From positions 1 to 64,000 of the forward strand of contig CALALV010000138.1 in the NCBI GenBank assembly GCA_937925605.1: a DNA stretch of 64,000 bases, read 5' to 3'. Origin of the DNA: an uncultured Woeseia sp. (GTDB lineage: Bacteria; Pseudomonadota; Gammaproteobacteria; Steroidobacterales; Woeseiaceae). Shown here piece after piece: positions 31,706 to 40,702 of the stretch. The notes beneath the pieces are model-generated. The model was not told the DNA's origin. It saw only the letters and a program-made list of their open reading frames with translations, and did not search any database. Position numbers and translations under genes: made by a program. Position 1 is the first letter of the stretch; each line of letters begins with the position of its first letter.

Positions 31706-32272
31706 CTACGGGGCCGGGTTGCGGCAGGCCTCCAGGTCGTCGGAGGTCAGCCCGAGGTCCCGGGCGGCGGACTCGAGGTCCGAGGCGGTCGCATCCACGC
31801 TGTACACGTCGCGAGCCGTCCGCGACACGCTCTGCGCGACCTCGTTGCTGCCGAAGCGTCCCGCGGTGCGGGTGACGGCCCGCATCAGCGAACCGAGCCC
31901 GCGCTTCTTCTTCTGCGACGCGCGAGCCTCTGCAAGCTTGTCCTCGATGCAGGCGCGGCGCGCGGCTTCCAGCGCCGCCGGGTCGGCGGCCGCTGCCGGC
32001 GCGGCGCCCGTTGCGTCGCCCGCGTCGAGCCTGGCCTTGATGACGCCCGCGAGCTGCGGGCTCGGCTCGCCGTCGATCGCGAGGCCGTTCTCGGCCTGGA
32101 ACTTCGAGATCGCGATCGTCGTCTCGAGCGTGCTCTCGCCGTTGGTGGCGCCCGGCTGGTAGCCCAGCGCGGCGAGGTCCTGCTGGATCGTCCGCGTCAG
32201 CGGGTCGGCGGCGGCCAGCATCGGCAGCGACGTCGCGAGCAGCAATGCGGTGGCAACGGTTCTTGCAGGCAT
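31706..32272 (-). CDS. Exported protein with N-terminal peptidoglycan-binding domain
   Basis: A 188-residue protein from ATG 32272, preceded by GGAGGAG. Signal peptide ends MLAAAD. Residues about 23-80 are a PG_binding_1 repeat (TRTIQQDLAALGYQPGATNG then ETTIAISKFQAENGL), close to that at the C-terminal end of the convergent neighbour. The rest is Ala-rich, then basic (SQKKKRGLGSL) and helical, ending DDLEACRNPAP. Possibly a cell-wall-associated protein; the role is unknown. Confidence 0.78.
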   Translation of the reverse strand: MPARTVATALLLATSLPMLAAADPLTRTIQQDLAALGYQPGATNGESTLETTIAISKFQAENGLAIDGEPSPQLAGVIKARLDAGDATGAAPAAAADPAALEAARRACIEDKLAEARASQKKKRGLGSLMRAVTRTAGRFGSNEVAQSVSRTARDVYSVDATASDLESAARDLGLTSDDLEACRNPAP

Positions 32273-32355
32273 GGGTATCTCCTCCATCGTGGCGACGGTT
32301 GTGTCCGGGTGCCTGTATTCAAAAGCGGATTGCGGGGGCCGCAACCGCCAGCCCG

Positions 32356-34908
32356 TCAGCCGTCGGGCACGCGGCAGAGTTCGCGGTAGGTGGGGGACAC
32401 GCCGCTGCCGACGAGCCGCTCGTGCGCTGCGGCCAGCAGCTCGTCGCCGGCCCGGACCTGTCCCTGGCCCTGCAGCGACAGCGCCACGAGGCACTGCGCG
32501 ACGCCGACGACGAACGGCCGCTCGGCCGAGCGTTCGAGGATGCCGAGCGCCGTGCGGGCGCTGGCCTCGGCCGCGGCGTAGTCGGCGAGCCTGATCTCGG
32601 CATAGGCCCGCGACAGCATCGGGTAGGCGATGACGGCGTGGTCGCCCGGCAGCACGGCCCGGTAGATCTCGTAGGCCTGCTGGTGCATCGGGATCGATTC
32701 GCGGTAGCGGCCCGCGCGGGTCACGGCCGTGGCCAGGTTCTGGTAGCCGTCCGCGACGGCGCGATGCTGCTCGCCGTGCTTGCTGCGGCGGCGCTCGAGC
32801 ACTTCCCGGTACAGTTCTTCCGCGCGCGCCGTTTCGCCCATGCGGTTGTAGAGAATGCCGAGGTTGTTGACCGTCGCGATCGTCAGTCCGTGATTGCGGC
32901 CAAGGTGCGCCTCGCAGATCCCGAGTGCCGCCTCGAACTCACGGGCCGCTTCCTCGTACGCGCGGCCGGCGGAGAGCGTCGACGCCCGCTGCGAACGCAC
33001 GAGGCCCATCGACAGGCTCGTCTCGCCGTAGAGCGCCTTGGACAGGCCGGCTGCCTCGTCGATCAGCGCCAGCGACTCGTCGTTGGCCTCGAAGCGCAGC
33101 AGGTTGGCGAGCGCCAGCAGGGCCTCGATCAGCGGTTCCGCGTGTTCTTCGGGCGCGCGCCGTAACCGCGCGATGCCCTGCCGGTACAGCGGCTTCGCTT
33201 CGTCCGGTCTGCCCTCGGCGTTGAGCCGGGCCGCGTAGTCGACTTCAGCGATGCCGAGCCGCGTATCGTCATCGCCGTACAACTGCCGTGCCGTCGCGAG
33301 CTGCAGATCCGCGTAGTGCCCCGCCGCCTCGTAATCGCTGATCGCGCGGTACTGCTTCGCCAGCTGCTGCAGGCTCGCCAGCACCGGCTCGCTCAGCTCG
33401 CCGTGCAACTCGCGCTCGATGGCCAGTGCTTCCTCGCGCAGCGCGATCGCTTTCTCGTGTTGGTCCAGGTTCGCATAGACGTCGGCGATTGACGCGAGCA
33501 CGGATTCGCGCAGCTCGGGGTCGTCCAGCAGGTCCGTTTCCAGCCGCTGCCTGCCGAGGTCCAGCGCGTCGACGACGGTGATGTTGCGCCCGAGATCCGG
33601 GTCGGCGGGCCGGAACGGGTCCGGGCTCGCGAGCACGTCGATCATGAACGCCTGCGCCGCCGCGAGCCGCTGCTGTTCCTTCTGCAGCTGCGCGTTGTAG
33701 CTGGCGAGCGTGTAGACGTAGCCGGCGACCGCCAGCAGCGCGAGTGCCGCCGCGGGCAGCAGCCACGGCTTGCGCCGGTGCAGCTTGCCGAGGCGGTAGC
33801 CGAGCGTGTCCGGCCGCGCGGTCACCGGGCGGCCGTCGAGGTAGCGCTTCAGGTCGCCGGCCATCTCGTCGGCCGATGCGTAGCGGCGCGACGGGTCCGG
33901 GTGCATCGCCTTGCCGATGATTGCGTCGAGGTCGCCGCGCACGGCCGCATAGCCGGGCTTGCCCTTCAGTGCCTGGCTCGGCGGCGGCGCACCGGCGTCC
34001 CGGTCTGCCAGCCGCGGCCGCGCGCCCGCCAGCAGCTCGTACAGCACCGTGCCGGCCTGATAGATGTCCGAGGCCGTCGTCACCGGCTCGCCGGCCCGCT
34101 GCTCGGGGCTGGAGTAGCCGGGCGTCTGCAGCGACACGCCGGTGCGCGTCAGCGTCGAGGCGCCGGGCAGCGCGCCCGGGTCGAGCAGCTTCGCGATGCC
34201 GAAGTCGAGCAGCGTGACGTGGCCGTCATTCGACACGAGTATGTTCGACGGCTTGATGTCGCGATGCACGATCAGGTGCCGGTGCGCGTGGTGCAACGCG
34301 CCGAGCACGTCGAGGACCAGGCGTACGCGCTCGCGGACGCCTAACTCGCGGTCGCGCGCGTACTCGGTAATCGTCTGGCCGTCGACGTATTCGAGTACGA
34401 GATAGGGCCGGCCGTCCTCGAGCGCGCCGCCGTCGAGGATGCCGGCGATCGCCGGGTGGTCGAGCGCAGACAGGATCTGCCGCTCCGCACGGAAGCGCGC
34501 GACGAGGTCATCGGTGTCGAGCCCGCGGCGCAACACCTTGAACGCGACGCGCTGGTCGTATTCACCGTCGTCGCGCTGCGCCAGGTAAACGGTCGCGAGG
34601 CCGCCGCGCGCGACGCGCCGCTCCAGCCGCCAGACGTCGACACGCAGCCCGGACAGGTCTTCCGCGACCTGCGCATCGCTCTCGTCGCCGCCGAGGACCT
34701 CCTGCAACAGGCGCTCGCGAACGTGACCAAAGCGTTGCCCGAGAGAGTCGTCGTCGGTCTCGGCGGCGGCGAGCAGGCGCCGCACGGTCTTCGTCAGCTG
34801 CGCGTCAGTGCCGCACTGTTCTTCGAGGTAGCGCTCGCGTTCGTCGCCGCGCAGCTCGAGCGCCGCTGCGAACAGCGCGTCGAGCCGCTTCGCGTCGTCC
34901 GGCGTCAA
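32356..34908 (-). CDS. Transmembrane Ser/Thr protein kinase with TPR sensor part
   Basis: An 850-residue protein. The TTG at 34908 overlaps the sigma-factor stop as TTGA; no ATG or GTG is better placed. Residues 1-85 resemble the start of a family of sigma-linked kinases. The kinase domain spans about 94-360: Gly loop VARGGLATVYLA, Lys124, HRDIKPSN (Asp217) and DFG 235-237, so it should be active. A membrane helix is at 382-402, and the rest is periplasmic TPR repeats with a pattern of A-x-x-Y-x-x-A. Convention in this family is kinase control of the paired ECF factor. Confidence 0.92.
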   Translation of the reverse strand: MTPDDAKRLDALFAAALELRGDERERYLEEQCGTDAQLTKTVRRLLAAAETDDDSLGQRFGHVRERLLQEVLGGDESDAQVAEDLSGLRVDVWRLERRVARGGLATVYLAQRDDGEYDQRVAFKVLRRGLDTDDLVARFRAERQILSALDHPAIAGILDGGALEDGRPYLVLEYVDGQTITEYARDRELGVRERVRLVLDVLGALHHAHRHLIVHRDIKPSNILVSNDGHVTLLDFGIAKLLDPGALPGASTLTRTGVSLQTPGYSSPEQRAGEPVTTASDIYQAGTVLYELLAGARPRLADRDAGAPPPSQALKGKPGYAAVRGDLDAIIGKAMHPDPSRRYASADEMAGDLKRYLDGRPVTARPDTLGYRLGKLHRRKPWLLPAAALALLAVAGYVYTLASYNAQLQKEQQRLAAAQAFMIDVLASPDPFRPADPDLGRNITVVDALDLGRQRLETDLLDDPELRESVLASIADVYANLDQHEKAIALREEALAIERELHGELSEPVLASLQQLAKQYRAISDYEAAGHYADLQLATARQLYGDDDTRLGIAEVDYAARLNAEGRPDEAKPLYRQGIARLRRAPEEHAEPLIEALLALANLLRFEANDESLALIDEAAGLSKALYGETSLSMGLVRSQRASTLSAGRAYEEAAREFEAALGICEAHLGRNHGLTIATVNNLGILYNRMGETARAEELYREVLERRRSKHGEQHRAVADGYQNLATAVTRAGRYRESIPMHQQAYEIYRAVLPGDHAVIAYPMLSRAYAEIRLADYAAAEASARTALGILERSAERPFVVGVAQCLVALSLQGQGQVRAGDELLAAAHERLVGSGVSPTYRELCRVPDG

Positions 34909-35483
34909 TCGCTTTCGCCCTCGAGCGCGGTGACGAGGTAGGCGCGCGCCCGCTGCCAGCTGCGCTCGACCGTGCGTACCGACAGGTCGAGCGCCTCGGC
35001 CGTTTCGCGCACGCTCAGACCGGCGAAGTAGCGGCACTCGACGACCTGCTCCAGTTTCGGGTCGATGGCGGCCATGTCCTTTAAAGCGGCATCCATCGCG
35101 AGAACTGCCAGCGTGTCGTCGGTATTCGCGAAGCGCTCTTCCTGCAGCGTCAGCGGGGCGACGCCGCCGCCGCGTTTCTCGGCGTTGCGCTTGCGGGCAT
35201 GGTCGACGAGCAGGTGGCGCATGACCGTCGCCGCGGCGCGCAGGAAGTGCGCGCGGTCGGTATATCGACTGTTGTTGCCCGCGAGCCGCACGAAGGCCTC
35301 GTGCACGACGGCGGTCGTGTTCAGCGTGTGGCCGGGGCGCTCGCCGGCGAGCTGGAAGTGCGCGAGCTTCTTCAGCTCCGGGTAGATCCCGGCGACGAGG
35401 CGTTCGAGCGCCCCGGCCTCGCCGCGGCCGACGGCGTCGAGCAGGTCGCTGAGCTGGCTGCCGTCTTGTTCGTCGTCACCCAA
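34905..35483 (-). CDS. RNA polymerase ECF-type sigma factor paired with a Ser/Thr kinase
   Basis: A 192-residue sigma factor with region 2 (AGIYPELKKLAHFQLAGERP; RAHFLRAAATVMRHLLVDHA) and region 4 (FAGLSVRETAEALDLSVRTV then ERSWQRARAYL). The VDHARKRNAEKRGGG stretch and the LSVRTVERSWQRARAYL end are typical of the subgroup named TIGR02999, which is usually next to a Ser/Thr kinase and lacks an anti-sigma gene. It overlaps the kinase gene by TTGA. Confidence 0.93.
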   Translation of the reverse strand: MGDDEQDGSQLSDLLDAVGRGEAGALERLVAGIYPELKKLAHFQLAGERPGHTLNTTAVVHEAFVRLAGNNSRYTDRAHFLRAAATVMRHLLVDHARKRNAEKRGGGVAPLTLQEERFANTDDTLAVLAMDAALKDMAAIDPKLEQVVECRYFAGLSVRETAEALDLSVRTVERSWQRARAYLVTALEGESD

Positions 35484-35640
35484 TGCCGGCCATCCGTGGT
35501 CATGCGGATTGCCAATTACACTACGGGCTCAGGCAGGTGCAGGCAAGCGGCGCGGGGCCCCGTGGAACCGCATGTCGCCGAGCTGCAATTCGTCGCGAAC
35601 GCCCTGTGCCGATGCCGCTTGGCACCCGGCCGCTATCGGG

Positions 35641-36195
35641 TCAGGTCGCGCCGGGCGTCGCCGGGATCGAAGTGCCGGGCCCGGCATCCCGGCCGCTCGT
35701 GGGGAATCGCTGGTAGGCCGGCAGCATGCTGTCTTCCTCCGCACGCACCCGGTTCACCAGCCACTCCACCCACTCCGCGAAGCGCGGGTTGTCGGTCTCG
35801 ACGCGTGTATCCCGCACGAGGCGCTCGAGCTTGCGCCACAGTGTCAGCAGCAGTCCGCCGGTCAGTTCCTGCACGATCTGGAACGACGCGATGCGCCGCT
35901 TCACCAGCAGACCCATCGTTTCATAGGTCATCAAGACGGTCAGCGCCGATTCGCAGTGCCGGATTCCGAGCGCATCGAAGTCGGCTGCGCTCTTGCCGTC
36001 CGGCAGCGAGATCAGCGTCACGACCGCCCGGGCGAGATCGGGCTGCGTGAAGGACCGGCACAGGTCGGCCGCCACGCTGAAGCGCCGCCGGCGCCGGTAC
36101 TCGATCAGCTGGATGACGCCGAACGTGGCGCCGGACACGAGCGTGAACGCGCCGATGATCTCGGCGATCGACGCGTAGGTTTGCAGGTCGTTCAT
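35641..36195 (-). CDS. DUF4760-like membrane-anchored protein
   Basis: A 184-residue protein from ATG 36195 with one N-terminal membrane helix (about 8-28, ending FGVIQLIEYRRRRR), then a helical cytoplasmic part including LTVLMTYETMGLLVKRR and NPRFAEWVEWLVNRVR. This layout resembles DUF4760 proteins, which are of unknown function. It stands alone, 157 bp from the sigma-factor gene, with 268 bp to the divergent BNR gene. Confidence 0.68.
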   Translation of the reverse strand: MNDLQTYASIAEIIGAFTLVSGATFGVIQLIEYRRRRRFSVAADLCRSFTQPDLARAVVTLISLPDGKSAADFDALGIRHCESALTVLMTYETMGLLVKRRIASFQIVQELTGGLLLTLWRKLERLVRDTRVETDNPRFAEWVEWLVNRVRAEEDSMLPAYQRFPTSGRDAGPGTSIPATPGAT

Positions 36196-36463
36196 GGCTG
36201 TCGTCACTCGCGGAAAGGCCGGGACCGGCACCGGGAGCGAGAGCGTGAGTTCCGGGAGAAGTCCGTCACCACGATCGGGTGACCAGTCAATACGGTGCCG
36301 GACCGCGCGGGCCGGGCGGCGACTATTCTAGCCGGGAATAGCAGTTTTCGCGCCGCGTATCGCTGGGCCATCGCGGACGCCGCGCCGCTTGTCTCGCCCC
36401 CGGCGCGGCGTTACCTTGGTCCGTCAAACGAACGAACGCCATCCTGATCCGGGGGGATACCTG

Positions 36464-39400
36464 ATGCACCGCACCATCCGCCAGCTCGCACTGCTGGCCG
36501 TCGCCTTCGTACCTTTTGTCTCCGCACCCGCCACCGCCGTCGAGGAAAAACTGATCGACGGCCTCGAGTACCGCCTGATCGGCCCGTGGCGCGGCGGCCG
36601 CGTCACCGCGGTGACCGGCGTGCCCGGCAACGACCAGCTCTACTACATGGGCGCGACCGGCGGCGGCGTCTGGAAGACGACCAACGCGGGCGCGACCTGG
36701 GAGAACATCTCCGACAAGCAGATCCCGGTCGGCACGATCGGCGCGATTGCAGTCGCGCCCTCCGACCCGAACGTGATCTACGTCGGCACCGGCGAGGCGC
36801 CGATCCGCGGCGTCACGACCGCGCAGGGCGAGGGCCTGTGGAAGTCCACGGATGCGGGCAAGACCTTCACGTTCATGGGGCTGCCGAAGGCGGGGCAGAT
36901 CGCGAAGATTCAAATCCACCCGACGAACCCGGACCTGGCGTACGTCGCGGTGCAGGGCCAGATCTGGGCGCCGAACCCGGAGCGCGGCGTCTACCGCACG
37001 AAGGACGGCGGCGAGAGCTGGGAGCAGGTGCTGAAGGTGAACCCGGACACCGGCGCGACCGACATCACGATGGACCCGACCAACCCGCGGATTCTGTATG
37101 CGGGCATGTGGCACCACGGGCGCAAGCCGTGGTTCATCAAGTCCGGCGGCGAGGGCGGCGGCATCTACAAGTCGACGGATGCCGGCGACACCTGGGAGAA
37201 GCTCGAGGGCGGCCTGCCGGAGCTGATCGGCAAGACCGGCATCGCGGTGCCCGCGGCCGATCCCTCCCGCGTCTACGCGATCATCGAGGCCGGCCCGGGC
37301 GAGGGCGGCCTGTGGCGCTCGGATGACTACGGCAATACCTGGAAGCTGATCAACGGCCACCGCGTGCTGTGGTCGCGCGCGTGGTACTACATCCACCTGG
37401 CGGCCGACCCGAACGACCCGGACACGGTCTGGGTGCTGAACACGGGCCTGTACAAGTCCACCGACGGCGGCAAGGACTGGACGCTGGTGAAGACGCCGCA
37501 CGGCGACCACCACGACCACTGGATTAACCCGGACAACAGCCTGAACATGATCAACGCGAACGACGGGGGTGCTACCGTCACGTTCGACGGCGGCAAGACC
37601 TGGAGCTCGATCTACAACCAGCCGACCGCCCAGTTCTATCGCCTGATCACGGACAACCAGGACCCGTACCGGCTGTACGCGGGGCAGCAGGACAACTCCA
37701 CCGTGTCGATCGCGAGCTACGCCTGGGACGGCGGAATCGGCGTGGACGACTACTACGCGGTCGGCGGTGGCGAGAGCGCGCACATCGCGTTCGACCCGGA
37801 CGACCCGACGCTGGTCTACGCGACGACGATCAACGGCACGCTGACCGAGTACAACCACGAGAACAAGAAAGAGCGTTACATCATTCCGTACCCGGAGATG
37901 GTGTTCGGCAAGGACTCGAAGGATCTCAAGTACCGCGCGAACTGGAACCCGCCGGTGATCACGAGCCCGCACGATCACGACACGATCTACTACGGCACGC
38001 AGTACCTGCTGAAGAGCACGGACCGCGGCCTGAACTGGGAAGAGGTGAGCCCGGACCTGACGCGCAACAACCCGGAGCGCATGGGCCGGAACGGCGGCCC
38101 GCTGACGCCGGAGAACGTCGGCGCCGAGTTCTACCACACGATCTACTACATCGTGGAGAGCGAGAACGCGGAGGGCACGATCTGGGTCGGCGCGGACGAC
38201 GGGCTGCTGCACATCACGCGCGACGGCGGCGGGAGCTGGCAGAACATCTCACCGCCGCACAGGGGCGAGGCGATGATCAACGCGATCGAGCTCTCGCCGC
38301 ACGCGGAAGGCACGGCGTACCTGGCGGTGACCGGCTACAAGCTGAACGACTTCGCGCCGTACATTTACAAGACGACGAACTTTGGGTCGAGCTGGCGCCG
38401 CATCGACAAGGGCATCGCGGACGGCCACTTCGTGCGCGTCGTTCGCGAGGACCCGGTGGTGCAGGGACTGCTGTACGCCGGCACCGAGAAGGGCATGTAC
38501 GTCAGCTACAACGACGGCGCCGACTGGCAGTCGCTGGATCTCAACCTGCCGGCCGTGCCGATCACGGACCTGCGGGCGAGGGAAGACGGCCTCGCGGTCG
38601 CGACCCAGGGCCGCGCGTTCTGGGTGCTGGACGACGTCTGGGTGCTGCGCCAGGCCGCGGACGAACTCGCGGACAAGGCCGTGCACCTGTACACGCCGCC
38701 GACCTGGGCGATGGGCAGGCCGCGCGGCAGCGCCGGCGACTTCGAGGGCAGCAACCCGTCCGCGGACGTGCCGCTGTATTACTACATCAAGGATGAGCAG
38801 GACGAAGATGCGGAGCTGACGATCGAGATCCTCGACGCGAGCGGCACGGTGATCCGCACGATGGCGAGCAAGGAAGGTCCGCAGGAGTTATGCGAGAAGG
38901 GCAACGAGGACCCGCGCCGCCCGATCGAACACAAGTACCCGAAGGTGGAGCAGGGCCTCAACAAGTGGGGCTGGAACATGAACTCCGAGGACGTGCCCTG
39001 CATCGACAACATCCTGCTGAACGGCGGCTACAACGGCCCGAGCGTGGCGCCGGGTGAGTACACGGCGAGAGTGACGGTTGGCGGTGCGTCGAGCGAGGCC
39101 AGCTTCACGGTCGTGAAGGACCCGCGCTCGTTCGCGACGGATGCGCAGATCGCGGAGTGGTCGAGCACGCTGGGCGAGGTCAAGGCGCTGCTGACGGAAG
39201 TGCTGACTACGCTCGACAACGCCCGCACGGCTCGACAGCAGATCAAGGACCTGATGGCGGCACATGACGATGAGGAATTGCACACGCTAGGTAAGCAGGC
39301 CATCGAGGGCATCAACGCCTGGGAGGAGGAGATCTACCAGCTCAAGTTCGAAACCTACGAGGACGAGGACGCGTGGGAGACGAAGCTGGAGGGGCAGTTA

Positions 39401-39595
39401 CGGTTTTTGATGGACGTAATCGATGAGTCGGGGGCGCCGGTGACGGAGGGGATGAATATCCGCAAGGCGGATCTTGCCGCCGAATGGCGTCGGCGCCAGG
39501 GCGAGATGGGCGACATCACCGGCAATTACATCGCACCGATCAACCGCTGGGCGAGCAGCCGCGGTGTGGGGCATGTAATGCGGCCGGGCGGCTAG
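36464..39595 (+). CDS. Exported BNR/sortilin-like beta-propeller protein
   Basis: A 1043-residue protein with a signal peptide (ends PATAVEE) and GGGGGG before ATG 36464. It contains many BNR or Asp-box repeats (STDAGKTF, STDAGDTW, STDGGKDW, TFDGGKTW, TRDGGGSW, YNDGADW), which form VPS10/sialidase-like propellers over about residues 40-750. The last 300 residues have a beta-sandwich (YTARVTVGGASSEASFTVV) and a helical end. Proteins of this build are often annotated as glycosyl hydrolases, but I see no catalytic set, so only a secreted propeller is supported. A long antisense ORF here is a codon-bias shadow. Confidence 0.88.
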   Translation: MHRTIRQLALLAVAFVPFVSAPATAVEEKLIDGLEYRLIGPWRGGRVTAVTGVPGNDQLYYMGATGGGVWKTTNAGATWENISDKQIPVGTIGAIAVAPSDPNVIYVGTGEAPIRGVTTAQGEGLWKSTDAGKTFTFMGLPKAGQIAKIQIHPTNPDLAYVAVQGQIWAPNPERGVYRTKDGGESWEQVLKVNPDTGATDITMDPTNPRILYAGMWHHGRKPWFIKSGGEGGGIYKSTDAGDTWEKLEGGLPELIGKTGIAVPAADPSRVYAIIEAGPGEGGLWRSDDYGNTWKLINGHRVLWSRAWYYIHLAADPNDPDTVWVLNTGLYKSTDGGKDWTLVKTPHGDHHDHWINPDNSLNMINANDGGATVTFDGGKTWSSIYNQPTAQFYRLITDNQDPYRLYAGQQDNSTVSIASYAWDGGIGVDDYYAVGGGESAHIAFDPDDPTLVYATTINGTLTEYNHENKKERYIIPYPEMVFGKDSKDLKYRANWNPPVITSPHDHDTIYYGTQYLLKSTDRGLNWEEVSPDLTRNNPERMGRNGGPLTPENVGAEFYHTIYYIVESENAEGTIWVGADDGLLHITRDGGGSWQNISPPHRGEAMINAIELSPHAEGTAYLAVTGYKLNDFAPYIYKTTNFGSSWRRIDKGIADGHFVRVVREDPVVQGLLYAGTEKGMYVSYNDGADWQSLDLNLPAVPITDLRAREDGLAVATQGRAFWVLDDVWVLRQAADELADKAVHLYTPPTWAMGRPRGSAGDFEGSNPSADVPLYYYIKDEQDEDAELTIEILDASGTVIRTMASKEGPQELCEKGNEDPRRPIEHKYPKVEQGLNKWGWNMNSEDVPCIDNILLNGGYNGPSVAPGEYTARVTVGGASSEASFTVVKDPRSFATDAQIAEWSSTLGEVKALLTEVLTTLDNARTARQQIKDLMAAHDDEELHTLGKQAIEGINAWEEEIYQLKFETYEDEDAWETKLEGQLRFLMDVIDESGAPVTEGMNIRKADLAAEWRRRQGEMGDITGNYIAPINRWASSRGVGHVMRPGG

Positions 39596-39646
39596 CGGGC
39601 AGGGCGGGGGGCCTGGCTTTACGGACGCACCCGCCCGCTTCACTGT

Positions 39647-39991
39647 CTACCTGCGCCAGGGCCCCGTCGACCGCGCGAGCATGGCCTTGTCGCTGGTATG
39701 GGATTCCTCGATCCGCCGGTTCATCTTCTCGATCAGCGGATTCGGGGAGCCGACCAGGCCGAACTTTTCGGCGAACTCCGGGCTGCTCTCTTTGAGCAGC
39801 TGAGCAATCTCGTCGCAGATTCCGCCGCCCCCGGGGTTGGCTTGCCTGGCCAACAGGTACAGCACCATCCCCTCGGTCGCGAAAGCTGTCTTCGCGGACT
39901 CGCTCGCATCGCTGCCAGGCGACCGACTCACTAACTCGTCCAGTCGTTGCCGGAGAGTAGCCGGATCGTAATCATTGGAGGAAAGGATCAT
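39647..39991 (-). CDS. Small soluble protein, second gene of an unknown two-gene unit
   Basis: A 114-residue protein from ATG 39991, which overlaps the upstream stop as ATGA. Helical and mildly basic at the end (IEKMNRRIEESHTSDKAML); no signal peptide, membrane helix or known motif. The overlap makes it a partner of the membrane protein encoded before it. Confidence 0.62.
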   Translation of the reverse strand: MILSSNDYDPATLRQRLDELVSRSPGSDASESAKTAFATEGMVLYLLARQANPGGGGICDEIAQLLKESSPEFAEKFGLVGSPNPLIEKMNRRIEESHTSDKAMLARSTGPWRR

Positions 39992-40572
39992 ATCGTTACT
40001 CCCGCCTGCCAGATCGCGAAAGTCACCGATGCCAGCAGGAATAGACCGATACTGCAAAAGTAGCACAGGTAGGCGATTGCGAGGTGCCGGGCCTTGCGCT
40101 CGTTCGCCGCATGGTTACGGTCGGCTGCAACGAGCTGATTGGCAGAAATTTCCGCCAGCATGTCGATTTCGCGCGTGATCAGGGCCGACCGGGCTGCCAG
40201 TTCGAGTGGATCGCACAGACGCTCGAACTGCCGCACGCGCGACGCCAGCAGGCAGAACACGAATGCGGCCAGCACCAGGCTGGACGCGGCAACGGCGAGC
40301 GCGAGAAACAACCATTGGCCGACCTCGGGAAAGAAGTCGCTGCCTGTCGGCGTAAGCCACTTCGCGACCGCGCCGATGAACGCGACGGTAGCGGCCAGTA
40401 CCAGGTAGAGGTTGCGCGAGCCCTGGTTCAGCGCGCGAGATCTATCTGCCTCTTCGGCATACAGCTGATGCGAGAATTCGCACAGCCGCTGCAGCACCCG
40501 CAATTGATCAGGATTCCGCTCGGTGTCGGGAATCGATGCCGTCCCTGCGGCGTGTGAACCTGCATCCGGCAT
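39988..40572 (-). CDS. Multi-helix membrane protein, first gene of an unknown two-gene unit
   Basis: A 194-residue protein. The first 50 residues are polar and charged (LYAEEADRSRALNQGSRN), followed by helices at about 54-72, 84-110 and 168-190. The third is set off by a long cytoplasmic, possibly coiled, stretch rich in Arg and Glu. The order of a charged head and paired helices recalls membrane effectors of the SLATT kind, but similarity is not strong enough to assign. Two-gene unit with the small protein after it. Confidence 0.65.
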   Translation of the reverse strand: MPDAGSHAAGTASIPDTERNPDQLRVLQRLCEFSHQLYAEEADRSRALNQGSRNLYLVLAATVAFIGAVAKWLTPTGSDFFPEVGQWLFLALAVAASSLVLAAFVFCLLASRVRQFERLCDPLELAARSALITREIDMLAEISANQLVAADRNHAANERKARHLAIAYLCYFCSIGLFLLASVTFAIWQAGVTI

Positions 40573-40672
40573 CCGTTTCGCACCACCTCATAAATACATC
40601 GCTGAACTCAGGATCGATCGTCGACCTGTCGCATTGGCTGACAGGCCGACGTCGACACGGGGTACGTTCATA

Positions 40673-40702
40673 TCTATAGCAGAGTGCTGGCTGAGTGACT
40701 AA
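40673..40702 (-). promoter_or_regulatory. Possible sigma-70 promoter for the two-gene membrane unit
   Basis: On the minus strand TTAGTC (40702-40697) and TATAGA (40678-40673) with an 18-bp spacer, about 100 bp before the start at 40572. The -35 box overlaps the stop codon of the CehA-like gene upstream. Weak match. Confidence 0.3.

Noticed and set aside
36323..38212. 629-codon open frame on the minus strand inside the BNR gene
   Set aside because: It is antisense to a clear propeller gene, and its translation is dominated by Arg, Val and Ala without motifs. High GC at third codon positions gives long antisense frames.
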